Shown: piece by piece, positions 43,453-52,425 of the stretch
How the letters are laid out: the number at the start of each line of letters is the position of its first letter
Position numbering within the stretch: the first letter of the stretch is position 1
Assembly: GCA_049889695.1 (NCBI GenBank)
Contig: JBMHCX010000018.1
Coordinates: forward strand, 62,001 to 126,000
Direction of reading: 5' to 3'
Source: WTJH01 sp049889695
GTDB taxonomy: Bacteria; Bacteroidota; Bacteroidia; Flavobacteriales; Flavobacteriaceae
Length of the DNA: 64,000 nt
Position numbers and translations under genes: made by a program
Notes under the pieces: generated by a model
What the model was told of the DNA's origin: nothing
Database searches by the model: none
Seen by the model: only the letters and a program-made list of their open reading frames with translations

Positions 43453-43734
43453 GCCGGATTCTGTCGAGTCTTATCATTTATCTGGATGTTTTATTGCTAA
43501 AACATTCTAGCCGCCTACCCTTTTGCATCAGACGAGCCGCCTTCAAACGCAAAACTACTTGGCGTTGCACCCCATAGAGTTTACCGATTTCACTACAGCC
43601 GAACTGTACTTGCTTTCTGTTGCACTGGTCCGCTTGGCAATTCATACCAAGGACGGGCGTTACCCGCTATGGTGCTCTGTGGTGTCCGGACTTTCCTCTC
43701 TTTTCCATTAAAGAGCGATAAGATGGCCTGCTGC
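43441..43734 (-). ncRNA. rnpB: RNase P RNA (bacterial type A)
   Basis: Reading minus: the 5' end GCAGCAGGCC pairs with the 3' GGCCTGC (P1). The conserved core GAGGAAAGTCCGGACACC and the 3' CRV partner ACAGAATCCGGCTTATCGGCC are present, plus the GGTAACGCCC-type P10/11 region and GGTAAACTC. The catalytic RNA processes tRNA 5' ends together with RnpA. The 3' end is immediately followed by T8, so P1 plus the T run acts as the terminator. A -7 box TATTTTTG (43744-43737) sits just upstream. The 3' 12 nt overlap the end of rsmD. About 290 nt, on the short side. The 5' end is accurate to a few bases. Confidence 0.96.
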
Positions 43735-43736
43735 TA

Positions 43737-43744
43737 CAAAAATA
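43737..43744 (-). promoter_or_regulatory. -7 box of rnpB
   Basis: TATTTTTG on the minus strand, directly ahead of the RNA 5' end (start expected near 43734-43731). No clear TTG at -33. Confidence 0.5.
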
Positions 43745-43822
43745 CACTATTGTTAATAATTTTTAAGGGGTCATCCCTAGAAGAGCGTACGGACATGAGC
43801 ACAATGTGTATCTTTGAAAGTG

Positions 43823-45559
43823 ATGGAAAAGTTTGTCGTTTCAGCTTTAAAATATCGCCCGCAGCAATTCTCCGAAGTTCTCGGGCAACAAGCAATTACA
43901 CAAACACTCCTCAAGGCGATTGAAAGCAATCAGCTTCCACAAGCGCTCTTGTTTTGTGGCCCACGGGGTGTGGGAAAGACATCCTGTGCACGTATCTTGG
44001 CGAAAACCATTAATAGCACGGACAACTCAGACAATTCAGAAGATTTTGCATTCAACATCTTCGAACTGGACGCTGCCTCCAACAATTCCATTGAGGATAT
44101 ACGATCGCTGAACGAGCAAGTCCGTATTCCACCGCAGGTAGGTAGCCATAAGATCTACATCATCGATGAAGTTCATATGCTCAGCTTGGGAGCCTTTAAC
44201 GCCTTTCTTAAAACGCTTGAAGAACCTCCTCCGCACGTTATTTTTATTTTGGCGACGACCGAAAAACAAAAACTCATCCCGACGATTCTATCCAGATGTC
44301 AGATTTTTGATTTCAAACGGATTCAAGTTCCTGAGATAAAACTACATTTAGCACACGTTGCCGAACAGCAAAATATTCAATATGAAGAGGAAGCGCTGCA
44401 CATCATTGCGCAAAAAGCCGATGGGGCTATGCGCGACGCACTTTCCATCTTCGACCGTATGGCCAATTTTTGCAGTAATCATTTAACAGCCGAAGCGGTA
44501 GCTGCCAACTTAAACATGTTGGATCCTGCTAAATATTTTGAACTTTCGGAACTATTGGCTCAAAACAATATCCCTGAAATATTGATGGCCTATGACGAAC
44601 TCCTAAAACGAGGTTTCGATGGCGCTCAGTTTTTAGATGGATTGGCAGCTCACTTTCGACTTTTATTTATGGCCAAAAATCCGACTACACACCCCTTGTT
44701 AGAAGTGGGAAGCGATCTTCAGGCCTTAGCGGGAAAGCGGACAGAAGCATTTCGTCAGCAGGAATTAATGAGCGGGTTAGAAATCATCACAGAAGCGGAA
44801 CTTAACTATCCCAAAAGCAAACACAAAAGGCTCACTGTAGAGCTGTGCTTAATGCAACTCGCCTCGCTCAACTCTGAGGGAGCAAAAAAAAATAAGATCC
44901 TTCCAACCTCCTTCATTAAAGGAGCTCGCCCTAACCACCCACCCAAATCAGAGCAGGAGTCGATTAGCGTACCCAAAGAAAAAAATGAAGCTCCATTAGC
45001 CGAAAACAGCCCCCCCCCTTCACCACCCACTCCTGCCCCAGCGACAACAACAATTGCTTCTGAAACCCTAAAAAAGCCTCCCGTTAAAGCACCCAACAAA
45101 AAACAGGTTTCTGGCCTATCGCTGTCAAGCATTCAATTCAAAAAAAAGGCAGCACTCGACGCACAAAAAGAAAACCAATCCAATGAAATTCGTGAGGAGC
45201 CGATCGACCCCAACGACTTAAACGAATTGTGGGAGACCTTAAAAAGCATCAAAAGATCGGCTGGAGAAAATAATATTTTGGCGCTAATGGAAATGGGAAC
45301 ATTAGCCTTCCTCCCTCCGCATAAAATGCACATAGAAGTGCCGAACAATCTCAATAAAACAGAACTATCTAGAGCTTTTGAGGAGTTCTTACCCTATTTA
45401 AGGAATAAACTTCGAAACGACCATTTAGAGATCCATATTGAAGTAAGTCAGGAGATCAAAAAAGAACATATTTTTACCTTAGAAGAAAAATTAAAACGAT
45501 TGGAAGAATTGAACCCTTCTGTTGTAGAAATACAAAAGGCTTTAGATTTAAAATTATAA
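43823..45559 (+). CDS. dnaX: DNA polymerase III subunit gamma/tau
   Basis: 578 aa from ATG 43823. AAA+ clamp-loader ATPase: KYRPQQFSEVLGQ, Walker A GPRGVGKTS (residues 46-54), Walker B YIIDEVHML, sensor ILATTEKQKLIPTILSRCQ. The zinc-binding cysteines that E. coli DnaX has between Walker A and the DAASNN motif are absent; that loop is NSTDNSDNSEDFAFN. A Pro/Ser/Thr-rich linker (about 365-440) leads to the tau-specific C-terminus. It loads the beta clamp at replication forks. A -7 box TATCTTTG (43809-43816) lies only 6 bp ahead of the start, so the transcript is nearly leaderless. Confidence 0.95.
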   Translation: MEKFVVSALKYRPQQFSEVLGQQAITQTLLKAIESNQLPQALLFCGPRGVGKTSCARILAKTINSTDNSDNSEDFAFNIFELDAASNNSIEDIRSLNEQVRIPPQVGSHKIYIIDEVHMLSLGAFNAFLKTLEEPPPHVIFILATTEKQKLIPTILSRCQIFDFKRIQVPEIKLHLAHVAEQQNIQYEEEALHIIAQKADGAMRDALSIFDRMANFCSNHLTAEAVAANLNMLDPAKYFELSELLAQNNIPEILMAYDELLKRGFDGAQFLDGLAAHFRLLFMAKNPTTHPLLEVGSDLQALAGKRTEAFRQQELMSGLEIITEAELNYPKSKHKRLTVELCLMQLASLNSEGAKKNKILPTSFIKGARPNHPPKSEQESISVPKEKNEAPLAENSPPPSPPTPAPATTTIASETLKKPPVKAPNKKQVSGLSLSSIQFKKKAALDAQKENQSNEIREEPIDPNDLNELWETLKSIKRSAGENNILALMEMGTLAFLPPHKMHIEVPNNLNKTELSRAFEEFLPYLRNKLRNDHLEIHIEVSQEIKKEHIFTLEEKLKRLEELNPSVVEIQKALDLKL

Positions 45560-45562
45560 AAT

Positions 45563-46147
45563 ATGCTAGGACTGAAATTACCGACCGACCCGCGTTGGGT
45601 GAATATTGTCGAAAAAAATATAGCTGAGATCCTCACTGACCATGCGTATTGTGAACAAAAAGCGGCCAGTACAGCGATTTCTATGATCGTTTCTTTCCCA
45701 GAAAAAACTCCGCTCGTTGAAGCAATGACTGATCTTGTTCAGGAGGAAATGAGCCACTTCAAGATGGTGCACGAATTATTGGTCGAAAGGGGATTAACCC
45801 TCGGACGGGAGCGCAAGGATGAATATGTCATCGAGCTACGGAAATTTTTCCCCAAGGGAGGTTCTAGGGAAGACCATCTGGTACATCGTTTGCTTATTGC
45901 CGCATTAATAGAAGCCCGAAGTTGTGAACGTTTCCGATTGCTGTCAGAGGAACTGGAAGACCCTAAGCTGCGAAAATTCTACAGAAAATTAATGATCAGT
46001 GAAGCCCATCATTACACACTCTTCCTCAAATTTGCACGCGAGTATGGCAATGACCGTACACAGGTCGATAAAAAGTGGGAAGAGCTATTGGCCTACGAAG
46101 CTGAACTTATCTCACATTTGGGAACTCAGGAGACGATACACGGCTAA
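45563..46147 (+). CDS. miaE: tRNA-(ms2io6A)-hydroxylase
   Basis: 194 aa ferritin-like diiron monooxygenase. Metal ligands are visible as Glu/His in DHAYCEQKAAS, VQEEMSHFKMVHEL, EARSCERFRLL and SEAHHYTLFLKFA. It hydroxylates the ms2i6A37 side chain of tRNAs, an oxygen-dependent step. It starts 3 bp after dnaX on the same strand. The final 41 bp overlap the 3' end of the convergent exopolyphosphatase gene: both C-termini are conserved in their families, so the overlap is real. Confidence 0.92.
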   Translation: MLGLKLPTDPRWVNIVEKNIAEILTDHAYCEQKAASTAISMIVSFPEKTPLVEAMTDLVQEEMSHFKMVHELLVERGLTLGRERKDEYVIELRKFFPKGGSREDHLVHRLLIAALIEARSCERFRLLSEELEDPKLRKFYRKLMISEAHHYTLFLKFAREYGNDRTQVDKKWEELLAYEAELISHLGTQETIHG

Positions 46148-47024
46148 TTCTTTGTGCATACATATCCTTGACAATTCCATCGGCTAGCCCAAACCGAGGG
46201 ACAAATATTTGTCTGGCGTCTGCGGCTTGCATGGTTCGCAAATAAATTTCAGCCGCTGGCAGAATAACATCGGCCCGGTCAGGATTTAATCCATATTTAA
46301 CAATCCGCTCATCGTAGGACATCTGGTTGAGGCTCTGATAGATCTGTTGGAGTTTCAGCATACTGATTGGCTTCCCGTCTTTGACATGGGCTAATTTAAA
46401 GAGCTTATTGATATTTCCCCCAGACCCTAAAAGCACGATCTTTGCTCCGCTAGGTTTGTTGTCTTGAATCCATGCATCCAAGGTTTCCCAATCCATCTGC
46501 TGCTTTTTTAGATGCCGAACCGTTCCAATTTTAAACGACTGGGAAAGCGTTCGCTCTGCATTTTCGAAAAAGCTTAACTCCGTACTCCCTCCACCCACAT
46601 CTACATAGAGATATGTTTTTTCGGCGTCTAAAAAATCAAACACCTTAGTTCTCGAGATCAATGAGGCTTCCTTTTTTCCAGAAATCACGTCAATTCGAAT
46701 ACCACTTTTAGCCAATACTTCTTCAACAATTGCTTGCTGATTGGTCGCTTCACGAAGAGCGGAAGTTGCACAAGCGCGATAGTCGGTTACTTGATGAACA
46801 TTCATCAATAACTTAAAAGCCTTCATGGCCTTGGTGAGTCGCTTGATGTTTTTTTTCTTAACATAACCATGCTCAAAAACATCCGCACCAAGACGAATAG
46901 GAACACGAACTAAGGCATTTTTATGAAAGTGTGTCCCTAAAGTTTTTGATTCGTGTACATGAGCAAACAAAATTCTGACGGCATTAGAACCAATATCGAT
47001 TGCCGCTAACTTTTCCGTATGCAT
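46107..47024 (-). CDS. Ppx/GppA-type exopolyphosphatase
   Basis: 305 aa, single ASKHA module. The phosphate-1 motif is AAIDIGSNAVRILF (residues 7-20), phosphate-2 VDVGGGSTELSFFE, and the adenosine-like region KIVLLGSGGNINKLF. At this length it lacks the C-terminal HD domain of long Ppx enzymes. It hydrolyses polyphosphate or pppGpp; these cannot be separated from sequence, though coupling with ppk1 points to polyphosphate. It starts 3 bp after ppk1 in the same operon. Confidence 0.9.
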   Translation of the reverse strand: MHTEKLAAIDIGSNAVRILFAHVHESKTLGTHFHKNALVRVPIRLGADVFEHGYVKKKNIKRLTKAMKAFKLLMNVHQVTDYRACATSALREATNQQAIVEEVLAKSGIRIDVISGKKEASLISRTKVFDFLDAEKTYLYVDVGGGSTELSFFENAERTLSQSFKIGTVRHLKKQQMDWETLDAWIQDNKPSGAKIVLLGSGGNINKLFKLAHVKDGKPISMLKLQQIYQSLNQMSYDERIVKYGLNPDRADVILPAAEIYLRTMQAADARQIFVPRFGLADGIVKDMYAQRISRVSSPEFPNVR

Positions 47025-47027
47025 CCC

Positions 47028-49076
47028 TTATTCTTCTTTAAAATATTCATATATGTCCCACTGTGAACGTATTTCTTTTCCATTCGTTGGCCGAAAAGTG
47101 TTCTGTGGCAACTGGTTGATATATCTCCCCTTTACATTATCGTTCCAAGAGATGTTAAATGTATCCAAAATCTGTTTTTGTAAGTCTGGGTCGTAGATCG
47201 GACATGCAACTTCTATCCTATTCTCAATATTTCTCGTCATAAAGTCTGCCGATGAAATATAGATTTTAGGATCTCCTGCATTCTCAAAAATGTATACTCT
47301 GGGGTGCTCAAGGAAACGATCAATAACACTGACAATTTCAATATTTTCGCTTAAGCCAGGCACTTGAGGGACAATACAACAAACCCCTCTAACGATCATT
47401 TGGATGGGGACACCTGCCTGACTAGCCTTATACAATTTATCGATCATTTTATAGCTACTGATACTATTGAGCTTTAATCGTATTCCGGCAGGTTTCCCGG
47501 CCTTTTTATTGTCGATTTCAGTTTGAATCAAACGACTGAGGACCGAAGAGGTGTAGTGTGGTGAAACAATGAGGTGCTTGTAGCTTTTCAATTTGTAGTT
47601 CACCTGAAGAAAATTGAACACCTTGTTGACTTCCTTGAGAATTTTCTGGTTGGCGGTAAACAGGGTGTAATCGGTGTAAATTTTAGCGGTAGATTCATTA
47701 AAATTCCCGGTGGAAATAAACCCATAACGACGCTTCTTAGTGGGGGTTTCCATCCGTTCGATATAGCATATTTTAGAGTGAACTTTTAACCCTGGAACCC
47801 CAAAAATTAATTGCACCCCTGCCGCTTCAAGCTGGTTAGCAAAACTGATGTTATTTTCTTCATCAAAGCGCGCTTGAAGTTCGATTTGTACCAAGACACG
47901 TTTTCCATTTCGCGCTGCATTGATCAGGGAACTCACAACATTTGAAATTTTCGACAAGCGGTAGATCGTGATTTTAATCTGGGTCACTTTTGGATCCAAG
48001 GCTGCCTGGCGTAAAAAACGAATCACATAAGAGAAAGTGTGATATGGCGTATAGATGAGTCGATCTTTTTCGGCAATCGCTTCAAGGATGTTATCTTCTA
48101 AAGACAAGTCATTTAATGGTTGAGGCGGCATTTTATCGTACCACAAATCTGGCCGACCTATCTCTGGGAAATTCATATAATCGCGCCGGTGATGGTAGCG
48201 ACCTCCTGGGAGTAAGTTATCCCGATTGGTAATTCCCAATTTTTGTTCAATCACGGAAAGCATTTCAGTTGAAATTTCTTTGTCGTACACTAAGCGAACA
48301 GGGTCTCCAATAATACGATCTTGAACACTCTCCATAATCTTATCGATATAACTCTTAGAGACATCTTCTTCGAAATCAAGTTCTGCATCCCGGGTTATTT
48401 TAACCATATGTGCCTCTATCTGATCGTATTCGAAAATATTAAAGATCTGGTTGAGGTGGTATCGAATAACATCATCGATCAGTATAACAAACTGTTTTTC
48501 AGTCGTTTTTGGGAGAATTACAAATCGATTAATTTCTGAGGGAAGCTCAATAACAGCGAATACATTGTTTTGTTGAGCATTATTTCGCTGCATACGAACC
48601 GCTAAAAAAGCCGTATTTCCATTTAAATCTTGTTGCGGGTCTTCTGTTAAAATCACAGTGACCAAAGACGGAAATATCTTTTCTATAAAATACTGCTTTA
48701 AAAAGACCCCTTGTTCAGTAGTGATATCCTTTTCTGTCAGAAAACTAATGCCTGCTTGCTCTAATTCATTTTCAATACGATCTAAGACACGAGTACTGTG
48801 TTTTTGATCTTCCATGACTCGATCTGTAATTTCCCGCAATAAATCTTCAGCGGATTGCCCCCCCAGTACCTTCTTTCCGGATTTTTCCGATTGTGCAATT
48901 CGCTTAACAGTGGCATAGCGCACCTGGAAGAACTCATCTAGGTTATTGGAAAAAATCCCTATAAACCGTAGTCTTTCCAATAGAGGCACCTGTGGATTTT
49001 CAGCTTCTTGCAAGACACGGGCATTGAAGTCTAACCAACTTATTTCGCGATTGATGTATTTGTTCTTGGATTTCAT
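47028..49076 (-). CDS. ppk1: Polyphosphate kinase 1
   Basis: 682 aa. The four-domain Ppk1 is complete: N-domain opening NREISWLDFNARVLQEA, head domain, and two phospholipase-D-like C domains. The autophosphorylated His433 is in LKVHSKICY, matching E. coli His435, and ISTGNFNESTAKIYTDYTLFT is the following motif. It polymerises ATP gamma-phosphate into polyphosphate. It lies in a unit with a sixA-like phosphatase (2 bp before it) and the exopolyphosphatase (3 bp after it): synthesis and breakdown in one transcript. Confidence 0.97.
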   Translation of the reverse strand: MKSKNKYINREISWLDFNARVLQEAENPQVPLLERLRFIGIFSNNLDEFFQVRYATVKRIAQSEKSGKKVLGGQSAEDLLREITDRVMEDQKHSTRVLDRIENELEQAGISFLTEKDITTEQGVFLKQYFIEKIFPSLVTVILTEDPQQDLNGNTAFLAVRMQRNNAQQNNVFAVIELPSEINRFVILPKTTEKQFVILIDDVIRYHLNQIFNIFEYDQIEAHMVKITRDAELDFEEDVSKSYIDKIMESVQDRIIGDPVRLVYDKEISTEMLSVIEQKLGITNRDNLLPGGRYHHRRDYMNFPEIGRPDLWYDKMPPQPLNDLSLEDNILEAIAEKDRLIYTPYHTFSYVIRFLRQAALDPKVTQIKITIYRLSKISNVVSSLINAARNGKRVLVQIELQARFDEENNISFANQLEAAGVQLIFGVPGLKVHSKICYIERMETPTKKRRYGFISTGNFNESTAKIYTDYTLFTANQKILKEVNKVFNFLQVNYKLKSYKHLIVSPHYTSSVLSRLIQTEIDNKKAGKPAGIRLKLNSISSYKMIDKLYKASQAGVPIQMIVRGVCCIVPQVPGLSENIEIVSVIDRFLEHPRVYIFENAGDPKIYISSADFMTRNIENRIEVACPIYDPDLQKQILDTFNISWNDNVKGRYINQLPQNTFRPTNGKEIRSQWDIYEYFKEE

Positions 49077-49078
49077 GA

Positions 49079-49561
49079 CTAAAGGATATTTTTTGGATGT
49101 CCAAGTCGCAGTGTACCGTTCTTGACTTTATCCCAATCTACATCAGGAAAAGTAATTTCCGCCCATGCGGCAGTTGGCAGATGATCGAGATCGGATGTGC
49201 TTAGCGAATTAACGGCTTCTGTAAAAGCAGGATTATGGCCAACCAAAACGATTTGTTTAAAGGAGGCTGGTATACGATGTATACAGGCCATGAGCTCAGT
49301 GACGGAAAAAGTATACAAATCGGGAAATATTTGTAGTTTTTCTAGAGATATTCCAGCATTTCTCATCATTAATATGGCGGTATGTATTGCTCTATTTGCG
49401 GGACTAGAAAAAACAGCTTCCATTTCTTGAAAAGGATTGGTTGCTAATCGACTCATTTGAGTGATTCGCTCGATACCTTTTGGGGTCAAGGGCCGATCGA
49501 TATCCGCTAGATCCCATTCCCAAGATGATTTGGCATGACGCAATAAAACAATTCTCTTCAT
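49079..49561 (-). CDS. SixA-like histidine phosphatase family protein
   Basis: 160 aa. Phosphohistidine motif LLRHAKSSWEW (His9) followed by DIDRPLTPKGIERI and the second His in IVLVGHNPAFTEAV. SixA removes phosphate from histidine phosphotransfer domains, but many relatives act on small molecules. It is immediately upstream of ppk1 (2 bp), so a link to phosphate or polyphosphate handling is plausible though not shown. Confidence 0.88.
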   Translation of the reverse strand: MKRIVLLRHAKSSWEWDLADIDRPLTPKGIERITQMSRLATNPFQEMEAVFSSPANRAIHTAILMMRNAGISLEKLQIFPDLYTFSVTELMACIHRIPASFKQIVLVGHNPAFTEAVNSLSTSDLDHLPTAAWAEITFPDVDWDKVKNGTLRLGHPKNIL

Positions 49562-49573
49562 GTGAGGGATCCA

Positions 49574-50227
49574 TTAGGGAGACAACCGCCTAGCGGTCCA
49601 TTTATTATTATTCAAAATAAGTTCAACCCTATCGTGAAGTCGATTCGGACGACCTTGCCAAAACTCAAACCTTTCGGGGACAACCCTGTAGCCCCCCCAG
49701 AAATCGGGCTTCGGTAATACATCCTGGTCAGCATACTTTTTTTCCAACAAAGCCAAACGATCGGCTAAAAATTCTCGACTTTCAACCTCTTGACTCTGAT
49801 GTGATGCCCAAGCGCCTAACTGGCTCCCTTTTGGTCGAGACTGAAAGTAGTTAGTGGCAGTAGTTTTGTCTATTTTTTCAGCTCTCCCATCGATATGCAC
49901 TTGCTGTTCCAAAGACGGCCAAAAGAAAGACAGGCTAACTTGCTGATGGTGAGCTATGGATTTACCCTTCTTACTTTCAAAGTTGGTATAAAAAATGAAA
50001 CCCGCTGAACTGTAATCTTTGAGTAATACAATTCTTGCTTGCGGAAATCCGTTTACACCTAAAGTGCAAAGGCTCATTGCATTGGCTTCCCTGATATGGG
50101 GATCTTGCTTGGCTTGTTCAAACCATTTTTCAAAAAAAAGAAAAGGATCGTTTCCTACATCCGAGGGCTCCAATGCACCCTTGGTATAGGAAACACGCAT
50201 ATGTCCAATGTTCATTGAGTCTTCCAT
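49574..50227 (-). CDS. pdxH: Pyridoxamine/pyridoxine 5'-phosphate oxidase
   Basis: 217 aa. The FMN-binding split barrel has signatures EANAMSLCTLGVNGFPQARIVLLK, given here as EANAMSLCTLG and PQARIVLLKDYS, then GFIFYTNFESKKGKSI, WPSLEQQVHIDGRAEKI, RPKGSQLGAWASHQS and the C-terminal FEFWQGRPNRLHDR. It makes pyridoxal 5'-phosphate, the cofactor of several enzymes in this window. ATG 50227 is the first start; 50215 is possible. Gaps to neighbours are 34 bp (rnz) and 12 bp (sixA-like). Confidence 0.96.
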   Translation of the reverse strand: MEDSMNIGHMRVSYTKGALEPSDVGNDPFLFFEKWFEQAKQDPHIREANAMSLCTLGVNGFPQARIVLLKDYSSAGFIFYTNFESKKGKSIAHHQQVSLSFFWPSLEQQVHIDGRAEKIDKTTATNYFQSRPKGSQLGAWASHQSQEVESREFLADRLALLEKKYADQDVLPKPDFWGGYRVVPERFEFWQGRPNRLHDRVELILNNNKWTARRLSP

Positions 50228-50261
50228 TTATGCAATTTACAAAGTCTTTTTTGGATAAAAA

Positions 50262-51167
50262 TTAAATTGAAAAAGATTTAAAATCTTCCGCTAAAAGGGT
50301 GTTTTTAAAAGTAGTTTGAGCTTCCTCCAAAAAGAGCTGATGATCTTTGTAACGGGAGGAATAATGACCAACTATAAGTTGCTTAACTTGAGCTAAACGG
50401 GCAATGTGAGCTGCTTGTAGGACTGTACTGTGCTTTGTCTGTTCTGCAAGTTCGGCGTGCTTTTCTAAAAAAGTAGCTTCATGATAAAGTGCATCTACTT
50501 CTTTAATTAGCGGTACAATAGCTTCGTTGTAAGCGGTATCGCTACAAAACGCATAAGATTTGGGGGGCCTTGGGGGAAGTGTCAATTCCGCATTGGCAAC
50601 GACTTTTCCATCCGCTAGTTGATAGTCATTCCCTGCTTTAATTTTTTCATAATCGCAGATGGGTATGTTATAAGCATCTGCTGCCGACTTGTTGAGTTGC
50701 TTAGGTCCCTTTTTTTCTTGGAATAAAAATCCATTGGTATATACCCTATGATCTAGAGGGATGGTACTAACTGTTAATTTATCATCTTCAAAAATCTGCT
50801 CTGAAGATTTAGATTCGAGCTCGTGAAAGAAGAGATCATAGTTGGTCCAGGATTGTGCAAGTTTCAGTTGAAGTACTATAATTTCTTTGATTCCCTTGGG
50901 GCCATAGATGTGCAAGGGGGAATTCCTTCCCAATAATCGAAAGGTGCTGATTAAGCCGACTAAGCCATAAAAATGATCCCCATGTAGGTGTGAAATAAAA
51001 ATATGCTTGATACGCGCAAATTTCACTCCAGACTTTCGCAATTGCATTTGCGTGCCTTCACCACAATCGATTAAAAACAAGTGTCCTTGGACTTCTAAAA
51101 GCTGAGAAGTCGTATGGGCATTTTGGCGTGGCGTCGCAGAATGACACCCTAAGATCGTTAACTGCAT
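50262..51167 (-). CDS. rnz: Ribonuclease Z
   Basis: 301 aa metallo-beta-lactamase. Zinc ligands are clear in SHLHGDH (His60, His62, Asp64, His65); further ligands appear in AFCSDTAY and LIVGHYSSRY. The exosite segment of type tRNase Z is visible in the middle (GPKQLNKSAADAYNI). It removes the 3' trailer of pre-tRNAs, which matters here because the tRNAs in this window do not encode CCA. It begins 2 bp after a small unknown gene. Confidence 0.95.
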   Translation of the reverse strand: MQLTILGCHSATPRQNAHTTSQLLEVQGHLFLIDCGEGTQMQLRKSGVKFARIKHIFISHLHGDHFYGLVGLISTFRLLGRNSPLHIYGPKGIKEIIVLQLKLAQSWTNYDLFFHELESKSSEQIFEDDKLTVSTIPLDHRVYTNGFLFQEKKGPKQLNKSAADAYNIPICDYEKIKAGNDYQLADGKVVANAELTLPPRPPKSYAFCSDTAYNEAIVPLIKEVDALYHEATFLEKHAELAEQTKHSTVLQAAHIARLAQVKQLIVGHYSSRYKDHQLFLEEAQTTFKNTLLAEDFKSFSI

Positions 51168-51169
51168 AG

Positions 51170-51496
51170 CTAAAATCCTAAGTCACGTTGCATTTGCTCA
51201 AAAGCAATAAAATCGGATGCTTCTAATGCTGTAGGAACGACATTCCATTGATGCTCGTCTAGGGATGTGGAACGATCGGCCGGAAAAATAAGTACCAAGG
51301 TTTTCTGATGTTCTGCAACCAAATCCCTCCACTTGTTCAATTGAGATGTTTCCGTAATGGCTTCCTCTCCGGAAGCATTTAGTATAACATCCTGAGGAGA
51401 CTGAGCATATTGCTGACAACGAACAGAAAATTCCTTTGCAGATGCTTCGTGCAGAGCAGTCCAAGACAATTCTAATAGGGTAGATCCATCTTCCAT
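51170..51496 (-). CDS. Small conserved hypothetical, possibly STAS-like
   Basis: 108 aa, acidic, no signal or membrane segment. Secondary-structure pattern (strand, helix, strand VILNASG, helix QLNKWRDLVAEHQ, strand TLVLIFP, helix and final EASDFIAFEQMQRDLGF) resembles a STAS/anti-sigma-antagonist-like fold, but no phosphorylatable Ser at the usual place can be claimed. It overlaps pyrB by one base (TAATG) and is 2 bp ahead of rnz, a position I have seen for such a gene in Flavobacteriia. Function unknown. Confidence 0.72.
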   Translation of the reverse strand: MEDGSTLLELSWTALHEASAKEFSVRCQQYAQSPQDVILNASGEEAITETSQLNKWRDLVAEHQKTLVLIFPADRSTSLDEHQWNVVPTALEASDFIAFEQMQRDLGF

Positions 51497-52425
51497 TAGG
51501 ACTGTAGTTTAGCGGCTAGTAAATAAATTATGGCCATCCGTATGGCAACACCGTTTTCTACCTGATCTAGAATAATGGCCTGAGGAGAATCGGCAACCTC
51601 AGAACTAAGTTCTACCCCTCTATTGATAGGACCAGGGTGAAGAATAACGACTTCCTTTCCGATAGACTCTAATGTTTGGGTATTCAAACCATATTGCATC
51701 GCGTACTCACGGGTCGAAGGGAAATAAGATAACTGCATTCGCTCGTTTTGCACGCGTAACATATTGGCAGCATCGCACCATCGGAGGGCTCTTCGAAGGT
51801 CCGTTTCGATGCCTACTCCCAATTCATCGACATGTTTGGGAAGAAGAGAGTAGGGCGCGCAAAGACGCACCTCTGCCCCTAGCTTTTGCAAGGCAAAAAT
51901 ATTGGAAAGGGCCACACGGGAATGCAATATATCACCGACAATAACAATTCTTTTCCCTGCGACATCCCCAAAATTTTCGCGTAAAGAATAGGCATCTAAC
52001 AAGGCCTGAGTGGGGTGTTCGTGAGTACCGTCGCCAGCGTTAACAATACTGGCATTGATGTGCTTAGACAAGAAGTGAGCCGCCCCAGGATTCGGGTGTC
52101 TCATGACTATCATATCTACCTTCATCGCCAATATATTGTTCACGGTGTCGATCAGAGATTCTCCCTTTTTTACAGATGACTGCCCTGCCGAAAAATTGAT
52201 CACATCGGCAGACAATCGCTTTTCTGCTAGTTCGAATGATAGTTTTGTCCGCGTACTATTTTCAAAAAATAAATTAGCGATCGTTATATCTCTGAGAGAT
52301 GGAACTTTTTTTATCGGTCGATTAATTACTTCTTTAAATTGATCGGCAGTTTCGAAAATCAGATGTAGATCTTCTTCCTGTAGATATTTAATCCCCAATA
52401 AATGAGAAACGCTTAACTCTTTCAT
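51496..52425 (-). CDS. pyrB: Aspartate carbamoyltransferase catalytic subunit
   Basis: 309 aa. The carbamoyl-phosphate loop is FFENSTRTKLSFELA, with HPTQALLDAYSL, GDILHSRVALSN and HPGPINRGVELSSEVAD. It forms carbamoyl aspartate, the committed step of pyrimidine synthesis. It overlaps pyrR by four bases and the small unknown gene by one. No pyrI neighbour is seen, so it probably works as a stand-alone trimer or with other partners. Confidence 0.97.
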   Translation of the reverse strand: MKELSVSHLLGIKYLQEEDLHLIFETADQFKEVINRPIKKVPSLRDITIANLFFENSTRTKLSFELAEKRLSADVINFSAGQSSVKKGESLIDTVNNILAMKVDMIVMRHPNPGAAHFLSKHINASIVNAGDGTHEHPTQALLDAYSLRENFGDVAGKRIVIVGDILHSRVALSNIFALQKLGAEVRLCAPYSLLPKHVDELGVGIETDLRRALRWCDAANMLRVQNERMQLSYFPSTREYAMQYGLNTQTLESIGKEVVILHPGPINRGVELSSEVADSPQAIILDQVENGVAIRMAIIYLLAAKLQS

